Assembly: GCA_002811675.1 (NCBI GenBank)
Contig: PDIM01010261.1
Location: 120,797-178,844, forward strand
Length of the DNA: 58,048 nucleotides
Direction: 5' to 3'
Origin: Ichthyosporea sp. XGB-2017a
Taxonomy: Eukaryota; Opisthokonta; Ichthyosporea
Part shown: positions 48,001 through 55,991 of the stretch, one piece after another
Position numbering within the stretch: position 1 is the stretch's first letter
Layout: each line of letters starts with the position of its first letter
Made by a program: the position numbers and the translations under genes
The notes under the pieces: model-generated
Seen by the model: only the letters and a program-made list of their open reading frames with translations
The model's database searches: none
Told to the model about the DNA's origin: nothing

Positions 48001-50150
48001 GCCAATGTGCTGACGATCGAATAGGGCCTTTGTGTGAATACAAAAGGGAGCAGGGTCCTTTGAAAGGAGTTACGTTTGAAGTAATTGCCGCTTTTGATTC
48101 CGGTCTCAACTTGGACAGACTCGGAAATGTTGCCGAGTACGAAGGTTTTGACTTTCAGTGGTCAGCTTATTACCCTTGTGAGCCTACTAATTGCATACCT
48201 CCGATTGGGCAGTGTATTCAAGGGGTATGTGTGTGTTCAGAAGGGAGAGTGGGATCTCAGTGTATCGAAGAGCATGTAATGTGTGAGTTGACAAGATATT
48301 CAAAGTACTCGTTCTTTGAACAATCGTCCTATGCCTGGGATGTTTATGACTACGAACTGACTACTCTAACTATATTGGTCAGTGCTCTGGTGGTACTTTT
48401 TCTGGCTTCCTTAATCTATATTCTACTGATGTATAGGAAAGTACAAACATTTGCACATTTCCATTTCCACTATTCAGTACTACTTACTTTTGCGAATATA
48501 GTAGTTATAGCGTCTCTTATCATGGAAACAATTTTGATTAATACATTGGCACTTTCGGCTGACTTGACTTGGCTTCGCAACAGTCGATTAGAAGACATTG
48601 TTAACTTTCGAATCAGTGAAAGCCACGTGGATATTGGCTATTTCTGTATAGCACTGATTTTTTTATGGTGCGTATATTGTATTATATATCTCACCAAGCA
48701 GGACAGCTCAACAGAACGCCATCTTAAGGCTGTAGGCAGTGTGCTTATGGCTCCTTCTCTTGTGTATTTGCGTATTATCGGTAGTACGGGTATTGTTCCT
48801 CTAGTTGGTCAGCTATTTAGCTATTTCCCGTGTGCATATATTCCAGAACATGCACACAGCGCCCTCATTCATTATTGTAAAATTGAGTGCTTTAGCGAGG
48901 AACATGAGACTATCATGGTCTTATCATTTACAGCTCTTATGTTTTTTATTCCAGGAAGTCTCCTTACAGGCCATTTTTGGCAAGACATTTGTGCAGGTGA
49001 AGTGGACTCTGCGGGAATTCATGTTATGACCATTCATTTCAGGAGGGGATATATTCTTGCAACACAAGTAGCTTTCTATATCGTAATAGCATGTAGAACA
49101 TTCATATTCGAATACACTGAGATATATTTAGGCATATTTATAGTCGTATGGCTATTAATGATAGCATTCCATGTGAAAGTAAAACATGTTGTTAATATTC
49201 TTTGGCTCGATGAGTTTATATATGCGCAGTATGTTAGTGGACTCACATCAGCGACAATTGCTTTGGCAGCTCACAGAGCTGGCGTGAACTCCATATGGCC
49301 AATATCAGCTGTTGTAGTAGTAGCCCTTTTGATCTATCTTGCGGCATTTGCTATCTCCCGAAAAGTAACGCAGAAGAATAACCCATATTTTCGTTTCAGA
49401 CCAACACCAAATGTAAAAAACAACAGTAGAAAGCTGATGAATGCTCTAATAGAAGAGCTTACCACTATGCGTCGCCAATCGATGGCCAGTGCTCACTATA
49501 GCATTACAGAAGATGGGTTTCAAGTGTTTCCATATTTGCTTGAGCAAGTTTTGGCGGTTTTTCCTGAAGCAATCAACGCTTACAGTCCACATCCTAAGGA
49601 TTATGAGTTTATTGAATTAACAACACTTTACTCTCTTCGTTTATCCCATCGACTTTTTCAGATTTTAACTGAAAAAGTACAATCCGTTAATTCAACTCAG
49701 AAGCAGGAACATGTCATAGTTGCGCGACTTCATGCATGTATTAGAGAATACATTTTCCCTATGCTCTTTCATTCAAGCCATTTTGGTGTGAGGATAAGAT
49801 CAAGCACGTTGAAAGACATGGCATATAGGGAATCGTCCACTTTGAGTATGTCTCCCTCCCAAAATTCGCTAAGGAAAGTCTCAAATACATCAAATATAAT
49901 TTCTCCCAAGATCACCATGGATATGCAGTCTGTCGGTAATTCAGACACACATGGAAGTGGACTAGAGATGATTTTTCGAAGCTTGTCTTCTCTGGATGTG
50001 AATTTATACACTTCGTCGGGAGTTTCATTCCCTAATTCTGAATGTCTTGAAACTGCAAGCCCGGCTGCAGATGACACACTAGAGGATATTGACATAACAG
50101 ATGTGTGTGAAGGAAATGTTGAAAATGGCGGCAGCCATGAGTCTGAATAA
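45024..50150 (+). CDS. Receptor-like protein: TauA-type binding domain + EGF + 8-9 TM
   Basis: 1708 aa, intronless. A hydrophobic signal (residues 29-43) precedes a domain at about 60-440 that matches the TauA/SsuA (NMT1-like) class of bacterial solute-binding proteins: IRIAGFLDTFQ strand, A-L-R-D-G-Y-V-Q-M-G-V-I-G-S, EALVIRSSLNISEP, RIGTPFGSTSHFYL, and AFEIGTIDGAFVWNP, in the family's order. Next come CUB-like segments (about 469-610 and 660-860) and Cys-rich EGF-like modules (CECPSGYSGAFC, CKCDLGLFGDNC, ICQCADDRIGPLC, CVCSEGRVGSQC). From about 1111 to 1446 there are eight or nine membrane helices, then a roughly 260-residue Ser-rich cytosolic tail. The layout suggests a surface receptor sensing a small sulfonate-like or other metabolite. 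The membrane part does not show clear class C GPCR motifs. Ligand and signalling partner unknown. Confidence 0.8.
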   Translation: MDFSKAGKENKSVAAKNPLTVLYSGKQAVIHCIAFLFLILITCQGTGMDDKRAGVGIFVNGNEVIRIAGFLDTFQSFQYMAASRVLDRNTGTDSTEQQFHFFSAQSGMHIYDALRDGYVQMGVIGSVPFTAMATRINAANAAVRDFNTSMSSFSSLVNDNQLVVFYIDNVLEDEMEALVIRSSLNISEPRDILQRTSSGPLRIGTPFGSTSHFYLIVGLSIYGLNTAVGPKDPDDTTDSISSQIHVHIIYMTPAEIETAFEIGTIDGAFVWNPTKVLLKSKFSAKHLLGPSGISLFRTPVANLWTTTMGFWKKHPDIVQHVLNTLKAVNDNFLKLDSVTISQWGPGGAIFDKMVKFIHGDTNAALLPENGYPYGASIESGNRMRVEGKLNHNAQVEFFGKDGLRNTIFDHQNYLKSIKILNTDAVKRANISQFYITDQLAKASSSSLTFADLVEKPYDSTRYTAVPQTCNSSSPVEMKVTSSPQTLTLYGHTDTSISCRWVFMPENVSSTDTFATLTFTSFQIYGVEGIILYTGDASTQPPTDTLGSQKILYTHRGSVPPAAPMLVRLPVVLMVDFLKSELMPLQLLGWVPHGKNVIQSLVLQYISVSQGCTSSAQCISLTPNAFCREPSASSPKRFCECPSGYSGAFCTIPHCSGNRVFHSSTGKTIKIYTTAFASPSLPLGKEARSGYPHDITCRFKISAPQSPPTSSDTKQTLWGFHLNFTNLRTGIEHDQDSYTVLSREANSSKIASVISMPSIGNDSSDVYVQGNETSIVFQAGNVGGRIGSVILCTPIYVWNTQSPHKKAVQEMRNVSLTKAYSRSTFKKHLASSRNFNIQSTTCLHGSICKCDLGLFGDNCWSDQCLTSNTNFTDVREGRIVSQGAQFYEHGRKTCSWWIRPPFTNEAVATRNYSRAVEIEGISLLIQKLDLEPVVDFVLIKGYDLNGTVVSEKAFAIQPFFGCGSDSGCQGDGSTCNVGNQSVSVTNDGRVRGICQCADDRIGPLCEYKREQGPLKGVTFEVIAAFDSGLNLDRLGNVAEYEGFDFQWSAYYPCEPTNCIPPIGQCIQGVCVCSEGRVGSQCIEEHVMCELTRYSKYSFFEQSSYAWDVYDYELTTLTILVSALVVLFLASLIYILLMYRKVQTFAHFHFHYSVLLTFANIVVIASLIMETILINTLALSADLTWLRNSRLEDIVNFRISESHVDIGYFCIALIFLWCVYCIIYLTKQDSSTERHLKAVGSVLMAPSLVYLRIIGSTGIVPLVGQLFSYFPCAYIPEHAHSALIHYCKIECFSEEHETIMVLSFTALMFFIPGSLLTGHFWQDICAGEVDSAGIHVMTIHFRRGYILATQVAFYIVIACRTFIFEYTEIYLGIFIVVWLLMIAFHVKVKHVVNILWLDEFIYAQYVSGLTSATIALAAHRAGVNSIWPISAVVVVALLIYLAAFAISRKVTQKNNPYFRFRPTPNVKNNSRKLMNALIEELTTMRRQSMASAHYSITEDGFQVFPYLLEQVLAVFPEAINAYSPHPKDYEFIELTTLYSLRLSHRLFQILTEKVQSVNSTQKQEHVIVARLHACIREYIFPMLFHSSHFGVRIRSSTLKDMAYRESSTLSMSPSQNSLRKVSNTSNIISPKITMDMQSVGNSDTHGSGLEMIFRSLSSLDVNLYTSSGVSFPNSECLETASPAADDTLEDIDITDVCEGNVENGGSHESE

Positions 50151-50725
50151 GTGCAGTCGGCCATCTTTTGCAGCTACTTTACTATTCTTGGCTTATCATG
50201 TGGGAAGAACAAACAAAATAGTTTGTCCTTGGATGGTATGATAACCCACTTCACACTCTGTGCTCTTTGACCATGTGACTTACCCCCCAAATTGAAGAAA
50301 CTCGAAACGTTCCAATATAGCTTTATTCATTTAGACTTTTACAATGCAAGCATGAAGTAATGAACATGTGTCTTTAAAGTTGGAATTCACCCTTGAGCTA
50401 TGGAATTCGAAGTTTTGGACACTGGTACCGAATCAAAATAAACGAAGAAGGGGCAAAAAGACTTCTCGCCGGACTTCTCTTCCGCTTGAATTTTTCCTCT
50501 ACTTGGACTAATTTTCTTGTTTTGGACTATTTTAGGCCTTATTGGAAAGTTAAGCAGTTGAGATAGTCGAGCTAAGGTAAGTGGTCTTCGGTCAATGCCC
50601 TCCGTAATGTCCATTTAGACGGAGTCTTCTGTGTCTTTGTGAGACTGTACGAAAATCGTCTTTAAAATTTATAAAAGATCTTGATAAAAGGTGAATGTAA
50701 CATTCATTTTATAGTTAGCGACACA
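50151..50725. other. Spacer with convergent poly(A) signals
   Basis: AATAAA on the plus strand at 50437-50442 may end the receptor transcript. AATAAA on the minus strand (TTTATT at 50322-50327) lies 60 nt past the stop of the small minus-strand ORF listed separately. Otherwise nothing is recognised. Confidence 0.4.
50387..50614 (-). CDS. Small hypothetical ORF
   Basis: 75 codons starting MDITEGIDRRPLTLARLS, basic, no signal peptide, no known domain. Weak support: an A at -3 and G at +4 around the ATG, and a correctly placed minus-strand AATAAA 60 nt downstream. It could equally be chance or the last exon of something larger. Confidence 0.2.
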   Translation of the reverse strand: MDITEGIDRRPLTLARLSQLLNFPIRPKIVQNKKISPSRGKIQAEEKSGEKSFCPFFVYFDSVPVSKTSNSIAQG

Positions 50726-51266
50726 ATGAAATTCTCTAATATTGTTCTTCGTTTGTCACTCTTCATTTTTATACAACTATACTTCCTTGCTCAAACCGCT
50801 CAAACGCATCTCCCAACTTCATTTGCACACGAAGTTTGCACAAGCTCAGCAGTATGTAAGTTTTGAAGATAGACTCTGAAGATAGAGTCAAAACGAAAGA
50901 CCCAAAAGACTCAGCGACACTTGCTATTGGCATCCACACAGTTCCTCGACCAAAAGCCCGTTTCAAATTGTCGGAGACAGTGAGACCCCTTGTGGATGGA
51001 AAAGTGCCCTATTATTTGCGTTTTCTTGAAGATGATGTCGTGCCAGCGAAAGGAATTAACCCAGTAGGTGTTATTGACGTCATGATATCCTGCGATGGAA
51101 AAGGAAGCTCATGTTATACTTCCGAAAGCAGGAACTGGCTGTTGACAGTAGTTTTCAGGTTATATTAGAAAAGGTGGGAGAAAACATCGCAGGTGTAGTG
51201 CAGGACATCTTCAATGCAGCGATGCCCACAGCACTGGTACTTCACTCCCACTACATAGATACATGA
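50726..51266 (+). pseudogene. Small secreted-protein gene, spliced or broken
   Basis: The ATG at 50726 opens a good signal peptide (MKFSNIVLRLSLFIFIQLYF). The frame stops at 50866, but a donor GTAAGT at 50856 can join in phase 1 to an acceptor at 50914 or 50941 and enter a protein-like frame with KVPYYLRFLEDDVVPAKG, which stops at 51168. A second protein-like frame (SSFQVILEKVGENIAG) overlaps its end in a different register and stops at 51266; no good intron links the two. So the gene is either frameshifted or has a splice I cannot see. Function unknown. Confidence 0.3.
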
Positions 51267-51653
51267 TGGACATTCTGGCATGCTTTACACATCAATATTT
51301 GGGACTCGATCCCCTCGACCCTCTCTCTGCTGACATGTGTACTTGAACCCCTAAAGCAGAATTCGGATTGTTTACCCTTTCTTTTCCCCCAGAGAGAAAA
51401 CACAGAAACACGAGGGCTTCATCAAATAAGTAATGTTTCTTACCCATAAATAGTAGCTGATATTTCATTGGTCAACTTGGTTTCAAATTAAATTAAACGT
51501 GGAACCAAAAATGCATTTTTTTATGACCCAACCGTATACGTTTGAAACTAATTTAGTATGAAAGCATTTGGTTGTTCTTTCAGTAAAACCACATGTAGTA
51601 GCCCACTTCCAGGTGTAATCTTTGTTGCGTAATATTAGTAGAGCAGATTTGCT
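51267..51653. other. Intergenic spacer
   Basis: 387 bp upstream of the RCC1-like gene. AT-rich towards the right end; no gene, repeat or defined regulatory site seen. Confidence 0.5.
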
Positions 51654-53225
51654 ATGTCGGACAATAATTCTAAACCGTGTCGGGAGGATCACAGTAGGGA
51701 CATTGAAAATGTATATGATGAATGGGCATATATTGAAGATGGCGATAAAGATCAAATTCAAAAATACAAGAAGAAACGTTTGCAGAGTGAAAGCTCTACT
51801 GATGAAATAGTGAATGCGCAAACAAAAGGTTTTGTTGAGAGTTTGCGAGACAATAACAATAAGTACGATGAGAATGAGAAGCATGAGAAGTATGAGTATG
51901 ATGACGCATCTTTATGTTTCCATAGCGCTACTAACTCACAGGGGGATGGCAGAGACATATCTCCTACTCCAGATCGCAGAACAGACCCTGACCCTGTCCC
52001 GTTGGAAGAACATTTGGAGTATGCCTATGACCCCGAGCCCTCCTCTGAAGTTACAAAGGCTGCAGAAAGGAAATGTTACAACAGGAAAAAGACTATTATC
52101 TTGTCCACAATAGTCATTGTAGCTACTATTGTGGCAGTCGTTGTTTTAGTGGTGATGTTATTGGGTAAGGGTAAGAGTGATAATGAACGTATCCCTCCAC
52201 TGCAACCAACCACAACATTATATCCTACATCTTCGACCTATTCGGTGGGACCTAGCACTGCATCTTCGACCTCTTCGGTGGGACCTAGCACTGCATCTTC
52301 GACCTCTTCGGTGGGACCTAGCACTGCATCTTCGACCTCTTCGGTGGGACCTAGCACAGCATCTTCGTCCAGTTCGCCAAAGCCAATCGAAGTTAGCGCT
52401 GTATCGACAGGAGGTTGGCATACGTGTATGATTCTCGCAGACTCTAAGCAATTGAGATGTTGGGGATATAACAATCATGGTCAAACCGATATTCCAAGCG
52501 ATGTGGTTCAAGTCAGTGCTGTAGCGTCAGGAAGTTATGACACTTGTGCGATTCTTGCAGACTCTAAGCGATTGAGATGTTGGGGATTGCACAGTAATGA
52601 TCAAAGATATATTCCAAGCGATGTGGGACAAGTCAGTGCTGTGTCGGCAGGGAGTGCTCACACATGCGCGGTTCTTGCAGACTCGAAGCAATTGAGGTGT
52701 TGGGGATTGAACAGTGATGGTCAAACAGATATCCCAAGCGATCTGGGTCAAGTTAGCGCTGTAGTGGCACATGGTCATCACACTTGTGCTATTCTCGCAG
52801 ATTCTAAGCTATTGAGATGTTGGGGGCAGGATTGGTATGGTGTGACAGATATTCCAAGCGATGTGGGTCAAGTCATTGCTGTATCGACAGGAGGTTGGCA
52901 TACGTGCGCGATTCTCGCAAACTCTAAGCAATTAAGATGTTGGGGAGGAAACGAGTATAATCAGACAGACATCCCAGTTGATGTGGGTCAAGTCAGTTCT
53001 GTTTCGGCAGGAAGTGCTCACACGTGCGCGATTCTCGCAGACTCGAAGCAATTGAGGTGTTGGGGATTGAACAGTGATGGTCAAACAGATATCCCAAACG
53101 ATGTGAGTCAACTCAGTGCTGTAGCGGGAAGTTTTCACACTTGTGCGGTTCTCGCAGACTCTAAGCAATTGAGATGTTGGGGACTTAACAATCATGGTCA
53201 AACAGATGTTCCAAGCAACCAGTAA
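51654..53225 (+). CDS. Type II membrane protein with RCC1-like seven-repeat propeller
   Basis: 523 aa, intronless. Acidic cytosolic N-terminus (1-143), one membrane helix (about 147-170, preceded by RKK, so N-terminus inside), a Ser/Thr-rich stalk (175-246) containing four copies of an 11-residue unit, then seven tandem repeats of 40 residues (247-523). The repeat consensus is VSAVSAGxxHTCAILADSKQLRCWGxNxxGQTDIPSDVGQ split over its length; the H-T-C...L-R-C-W-G-x-N-x-x-G-Q core is that of short RCC1 (RCC1_2/BLIP-II-like) repeats common in bacteria. Seven blades would close one propeller. Each unit has two Cys, allowing intrablade disulphides outside the cell. Role unknown; ligand binding is inferred. 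The intronless, regular repeat could reflect bacterial origin, which is untested. Confidence 0.8.
   Translation: MSDNNSKPCREDHSRDIENVYDEWAYIEDGDKDQIQKYKKKRLQSESSTDEIVNAQTKGFVESLRDNNNKYDENEKHEKYEYDDASLCFHSATNSQGDGRDISPTPDRRTDPDPVPLEEHLEYAYDPEPSSEVTKAAERKCYNRKKTIILSTIVIVATIVAVVVLVVMLLGKGKSDNERIPPLQPTTTLYPTSSTYSVGPSTASSTSSVGPSTASSTSSVGPSTASSTSSVGPSTASSSSSPKPIEVSAVSTGGWHTCMILADSKQLRCWGYNNHGQTDIPSDVVQVSAVASGSYDTCAILADSKRLRCWGLHSNDQRYIPSDVGQVSAVSAGSAHTCAVLADSKQLRCWGLNSDGQTDIPSDLGQVSAVVAHGHHTCAILADSKLLRCWGQDWYGVTDIPSDVGQVIAVSTGGWHTCAILANSKQLRCWGGNEYNQTDIPVDVGQVSSVSAGSAHTCAILADSKQLRCWGLNSDGQTDIPNDVSQLSAVAGSFHTCAVLADSKQLRCWGLNNHGQTDVPSNQ
52230..52361 (+). repeat. 33-bp tandem repeat, four copies
   Basis: Unit TCTTCGACCTCTTCGGTGGG plus 13 more bases, starting at 52230, 52263, 52296 and 52329. 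It encodes the Ser/Thr-rich stalk (SSTSSVGPSTA). Copies differ at one or two bases, so expansion is recent. Confidence 0.9.
52392..53222 (+). repeat. 120-bp coding repeat, seven copies (RCC1-like blades)
   Basis: Copies start at 52392, 52512, 52632, 52752, 52872, 52992 and 53112 (the last slightly shorter). Copies 3 and 6 differ at about nine of 120 bases and share an identical stretch of some 60 bases; copies 1 and 5 share their opening segment. This points to internal duplication or conversion. Confidence 0.85.
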
Positions 53226-53641
53226 GCTATTTACCGTCTACATGCTTCAATGCTCTGGCCACCAGTGTTCACATTCGCATTCACACCCAATGTTCCACAA
53301 TTACTACTAGAAGAATCCGTTGCACCTGAAGCGGTAGCATCCACCGCAACAAGGCCTTTACTCTGTATATAACAGTCAAACAGTTTTGTGTTTTAAATCC
53401 AAGTTTATTGCTGTATACCGTATACAAGTATACCAAAATTTCTGACTGAACAAAGTTGTCATAGTCAATTTTGTTTTAAAAAACTACAGCGCTATTATGG
53501 AAAATCCGTGCAGGCAATTCCAAAGGGCAATGAAATGAATAAAATAAGCTTCGTAAATGCCAAGTCTAAATAGCAAATACCGGTTCTGAAATTTGAATGT
53601 CTCGATAACTTCATGGACCATGGTTATGCCAGGAGTCAGGA
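53226..53641. other. Convergent 3' spacer of RCC1-like gene and ORF H
   Basis: AATAAA on the plus strand at 53538-53543 and on the minus strand (TTTATT 53404-53409). Because each lies beyond the other, the two transcripts may overlap by over 100 nt. No other feature seen. Confidence 0.45.
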
Positions 53642-55990
53642 CTATGCCCCAAACTCCTCCCGGATCTTCAAGAAGACGTTAAATTGAGTTCCGATTGTGT
53701 AGTAGGACCGGAAACTTGGAAGTTTCCAATCTGAAATCGACTGCATCTTACTACGCTTGCACAGCGCGAAAGAGACGAATGGCAACGTGAAAGTGACATA
53801 TCCATCCTTATCAGGTGCCGGCGACAAAATAGATTGAATAGCAGTATCATACTTTCCCGTCAATTCATATTTTGAAGGATTCTCTTCATTTTTCTTCAGG
53901 GAATATTGGAAATAAAAAACACCACCTTTGGTTGGAGTATCTTCGTTGCATCTTGTCGGTTCTTGTCCTAGTTCTAGTGCATTCGAAACAAGAGAGTTCT
54001 TCTGGATATCATTCAAAAATTGTTTTTCAACTACTGAAGGATTTGAAATTGATTCACTACTGATAATATGACCTTGAACCACACTATGTACCTTCATATA
54101 TTCGTTGGAACCTTTTTGAAAAAATGTACGACATAATAGTTTCCGCATCCCACTCTTATTGTCGCCTCTTTCATATTCTATTGCTATGATAACATTAGAA
54201 TCGTCATCCATCAATGATACGTCGATGTTAACCGCAGTCAAAGGGACACGGTGTCGCTTACAAATGTTAGGATCCTTACTAAAACCATTAGTGCAAGTCG
54301 TCACAGGTGTGTTTGTCAATGGTACAACGTCAATGGTTTTTTTGTTTTTATCATCATCTTTAGCGTCTGTTCTGCCTATTACACCGTCAAACTTCACCTC
54401 CCAATCCATTGGTTTCTTATGGCGCCTCAGTCTATTCTCATATTCGTTATACTTGGCCGTGTACTCCTCTACACTCATGGAGCCATAATTCGAACTCACA
54501 AGAAAGATGAATCCCTCGCCAGCATAGTTTTCTGATTTGGAACCTATTCCTAAAGCTACGCTGTTGATCACGTGACCAACACCATCGTAGATCCGCATAT
54601 CTACAGGCGTTCTGGCCGTATAGGATATGGTTGTTTCAGATTGACCATCTGCAGGGCGGCCCGAACCATTATCTGCCTCAGCAATGATAGTTTTATGGTA
54701 GGTGTCATCCCCAAGAATGATTGCCACAAGGAAATTATCACATATGTTTAATTTTTCTTCAGGTTCCGCGTTGTTGGGCGTCATGGTTACAAAAAAGTAT
54801 TCCATGTCACCCGGCTTAGCCGGCCAATTGAGTCTAAAATCGGGGTGAGCCAATTCAAGGGGTCTATTATGAATTCCACTATTTGTTAAACTTCTGTCTT
54901 GCTCTTTGCTCCTCCGTTTCGCAGGGAATGTCACTGAGAATTTTCGCTTTCCGCGTGAATCCGTTTCGGTTTGTATAATCCTAGCATCTATGTTTAGAAT
55001 GATTACATCCTTTACAGCACCATACTTGGCGACAACTACACCAAACATTTTTTTTCGTCTGATTTCACTCTTAAACTCAGGGATCATTACGTCAATCCCA
55101 TTATTTGTGATTTCTATCTTTGTCCGAGGTTGTCCAAACCTCGTCAATTCATTTCTATCTACTCTAGGATTACCATCTTTAAATGACTTGAACAGGTTTT
55201 TTGGGTCGTATCGGAACAACCTATACATAATACTAGAGAAAGTCTGCATATTCGGTTGCCTGCGCTGAAGTTCTGAAATGCGGCGTCTCATAAAGTCATT
55301 TGCATGATAGTCTAGCCCCAATGCATGGAAAGGATGGTTGCTCCACGTTTGTGCTGCAGTCACTGTGGGTCTTATGCTGTCCAGGTTAATGACAATGTAT
55401 GTGCCGAAGATGGATATCACTTGAATGCAGGCGATGCATTCAAGGGGGATGGTTGTCGGGACAGAGCCTTTAATGGCAAAGAAATGAGAGTAGGAAAAGA
55501 AAGGAGGATCTTCATTCTCGTAAATATGCTTCTGCTCCCTTTCCCTGCCTGGATTGTGCACCATTATGTTCTGTACGAAGTCGACATCGAAATGAGGCAG
55601 TTTGGGAAGTCGTTGTTCACACCAAACAATCATAAACGCACGAGCTATCTTATTTTTGCTGTCATACAAGGGGTAATTCTTCTCATTCATCTCGACACTT
55701 AAAAAGCACGCAATGTATATGCCCTCGGCACTTTCTCTAGCCCCCCCCGCCCTAAACATAGCTATGGTCATAGTTCGCGGCGGGAGATCAAAAACAGGCT
55801 CCTCATTTAACCCCACAGGTTTCCCAAATCCATCAAGGAGATCATATTGTCCACGGTTAAAAGTTAATGAATTGAATGCATCAAAGTGTTTTGCTCTTTC
55901 CGTGTTAGTTAATTCCTTTCCAGTCCACCCCGCATGCCCGTTAATAATTTGTTCGTCATAGAATTTCGAGGGTGTGGTAACTTTCTCCAT
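53642..55990 (-). CDS. Orphan protein H, 782 aa
   Basis: Intronless. I start it at the ATG 55990-55988 (MEKVTTPSKFYDEQ). The frame is open to 56083, but that stretch is the Met/Arg-rich shadow of the acidic tail of ORF G. No signal peptide and no convincing membrane helix; mixed alpha/beta composition with several charged loops. No family recognised. It begins one nucleotide after the stop of G (TGA-A-ATG), so it is either a second cistron, the continuation of G after a frameshift, or an exon with an unseen splice. Both genes are on one strand, head-to-tail, with ORF I upstream. Confidence 0.6.
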   Translation of the reverse strand: MEKVTTPSKFYDEQIINGHAGWTGKELTNTERAKHFDAFNSLTFNRGQYDLLDGFGKPVGLNEEPVFDLPPRTMTIAMFRAGGARESAEGIYIACFLSVEMNEKNYPLYDSKNKIARAFMIVWCEQRLPKLPHFDVDFVQNIMVHNPGREREQKHIYENEDPPFFSYSHFFAIKGSVPTTIPLECIACIQVISIFGTYIVINLDSIRPTVTAAQTWSNHPFHALGLDYHANDFMRRRISELQRRQPNMQTFSSIMYRLFRYDPKNLFKSFKDGNPRVDRNELTRFGQPRTKIEITNNGIDVMIPEFKSEIRRKKMFGVVVAKYGAVKDVIILNIDARIIQTETDSRGKRKFSVTFPAKRRSKEQDRSLTNSGIHNRPLELAHPDFRLNWPAKPGDMEYFFVTMTPNNAEPEEKLNICDNFLVAIILGDDTYHKTIIAEADNGSGRPADGQSETTISYTARTPVDMRIYDGVGHVINSVALGIGSKSENYAGEGFIFLVSSNYGSMSVEEYTAKYNEYENRLRRHKKPMDWEVKFDGVIGRTDAKDDDKNKKTIDVVPLTNTPVTTCTNGFSKDPNICKRHRVPLTAVNIDVSLMDDDSNVIIAIEYERGDNKSGMRKLLCRTFFQKGSNEYMKVHSVVQGHIISSESISNPSVVEKQFLNDIQKNSLVSNALELGQEPTRCNEDTPTKGGVFYFQYSLKKNEENPSKYELTGKYDTAIQSILSPAPDKDGYVTFTLPFVSFALCKRSKMQSISDWKLPSFRSYYTIGTQFNVFLKIREEFGA

Positions 55991-55991
55991 T

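Noticed and set aside
48350-49370. Class C (GABA-B/mGluR-like) GPCR assignment for the membrane part of the TauA-like protein
   Set aside because: There appear to be eight or nine hydrophobic segments rather than seven and I see no class C motif, so only receptor-like is claimed.
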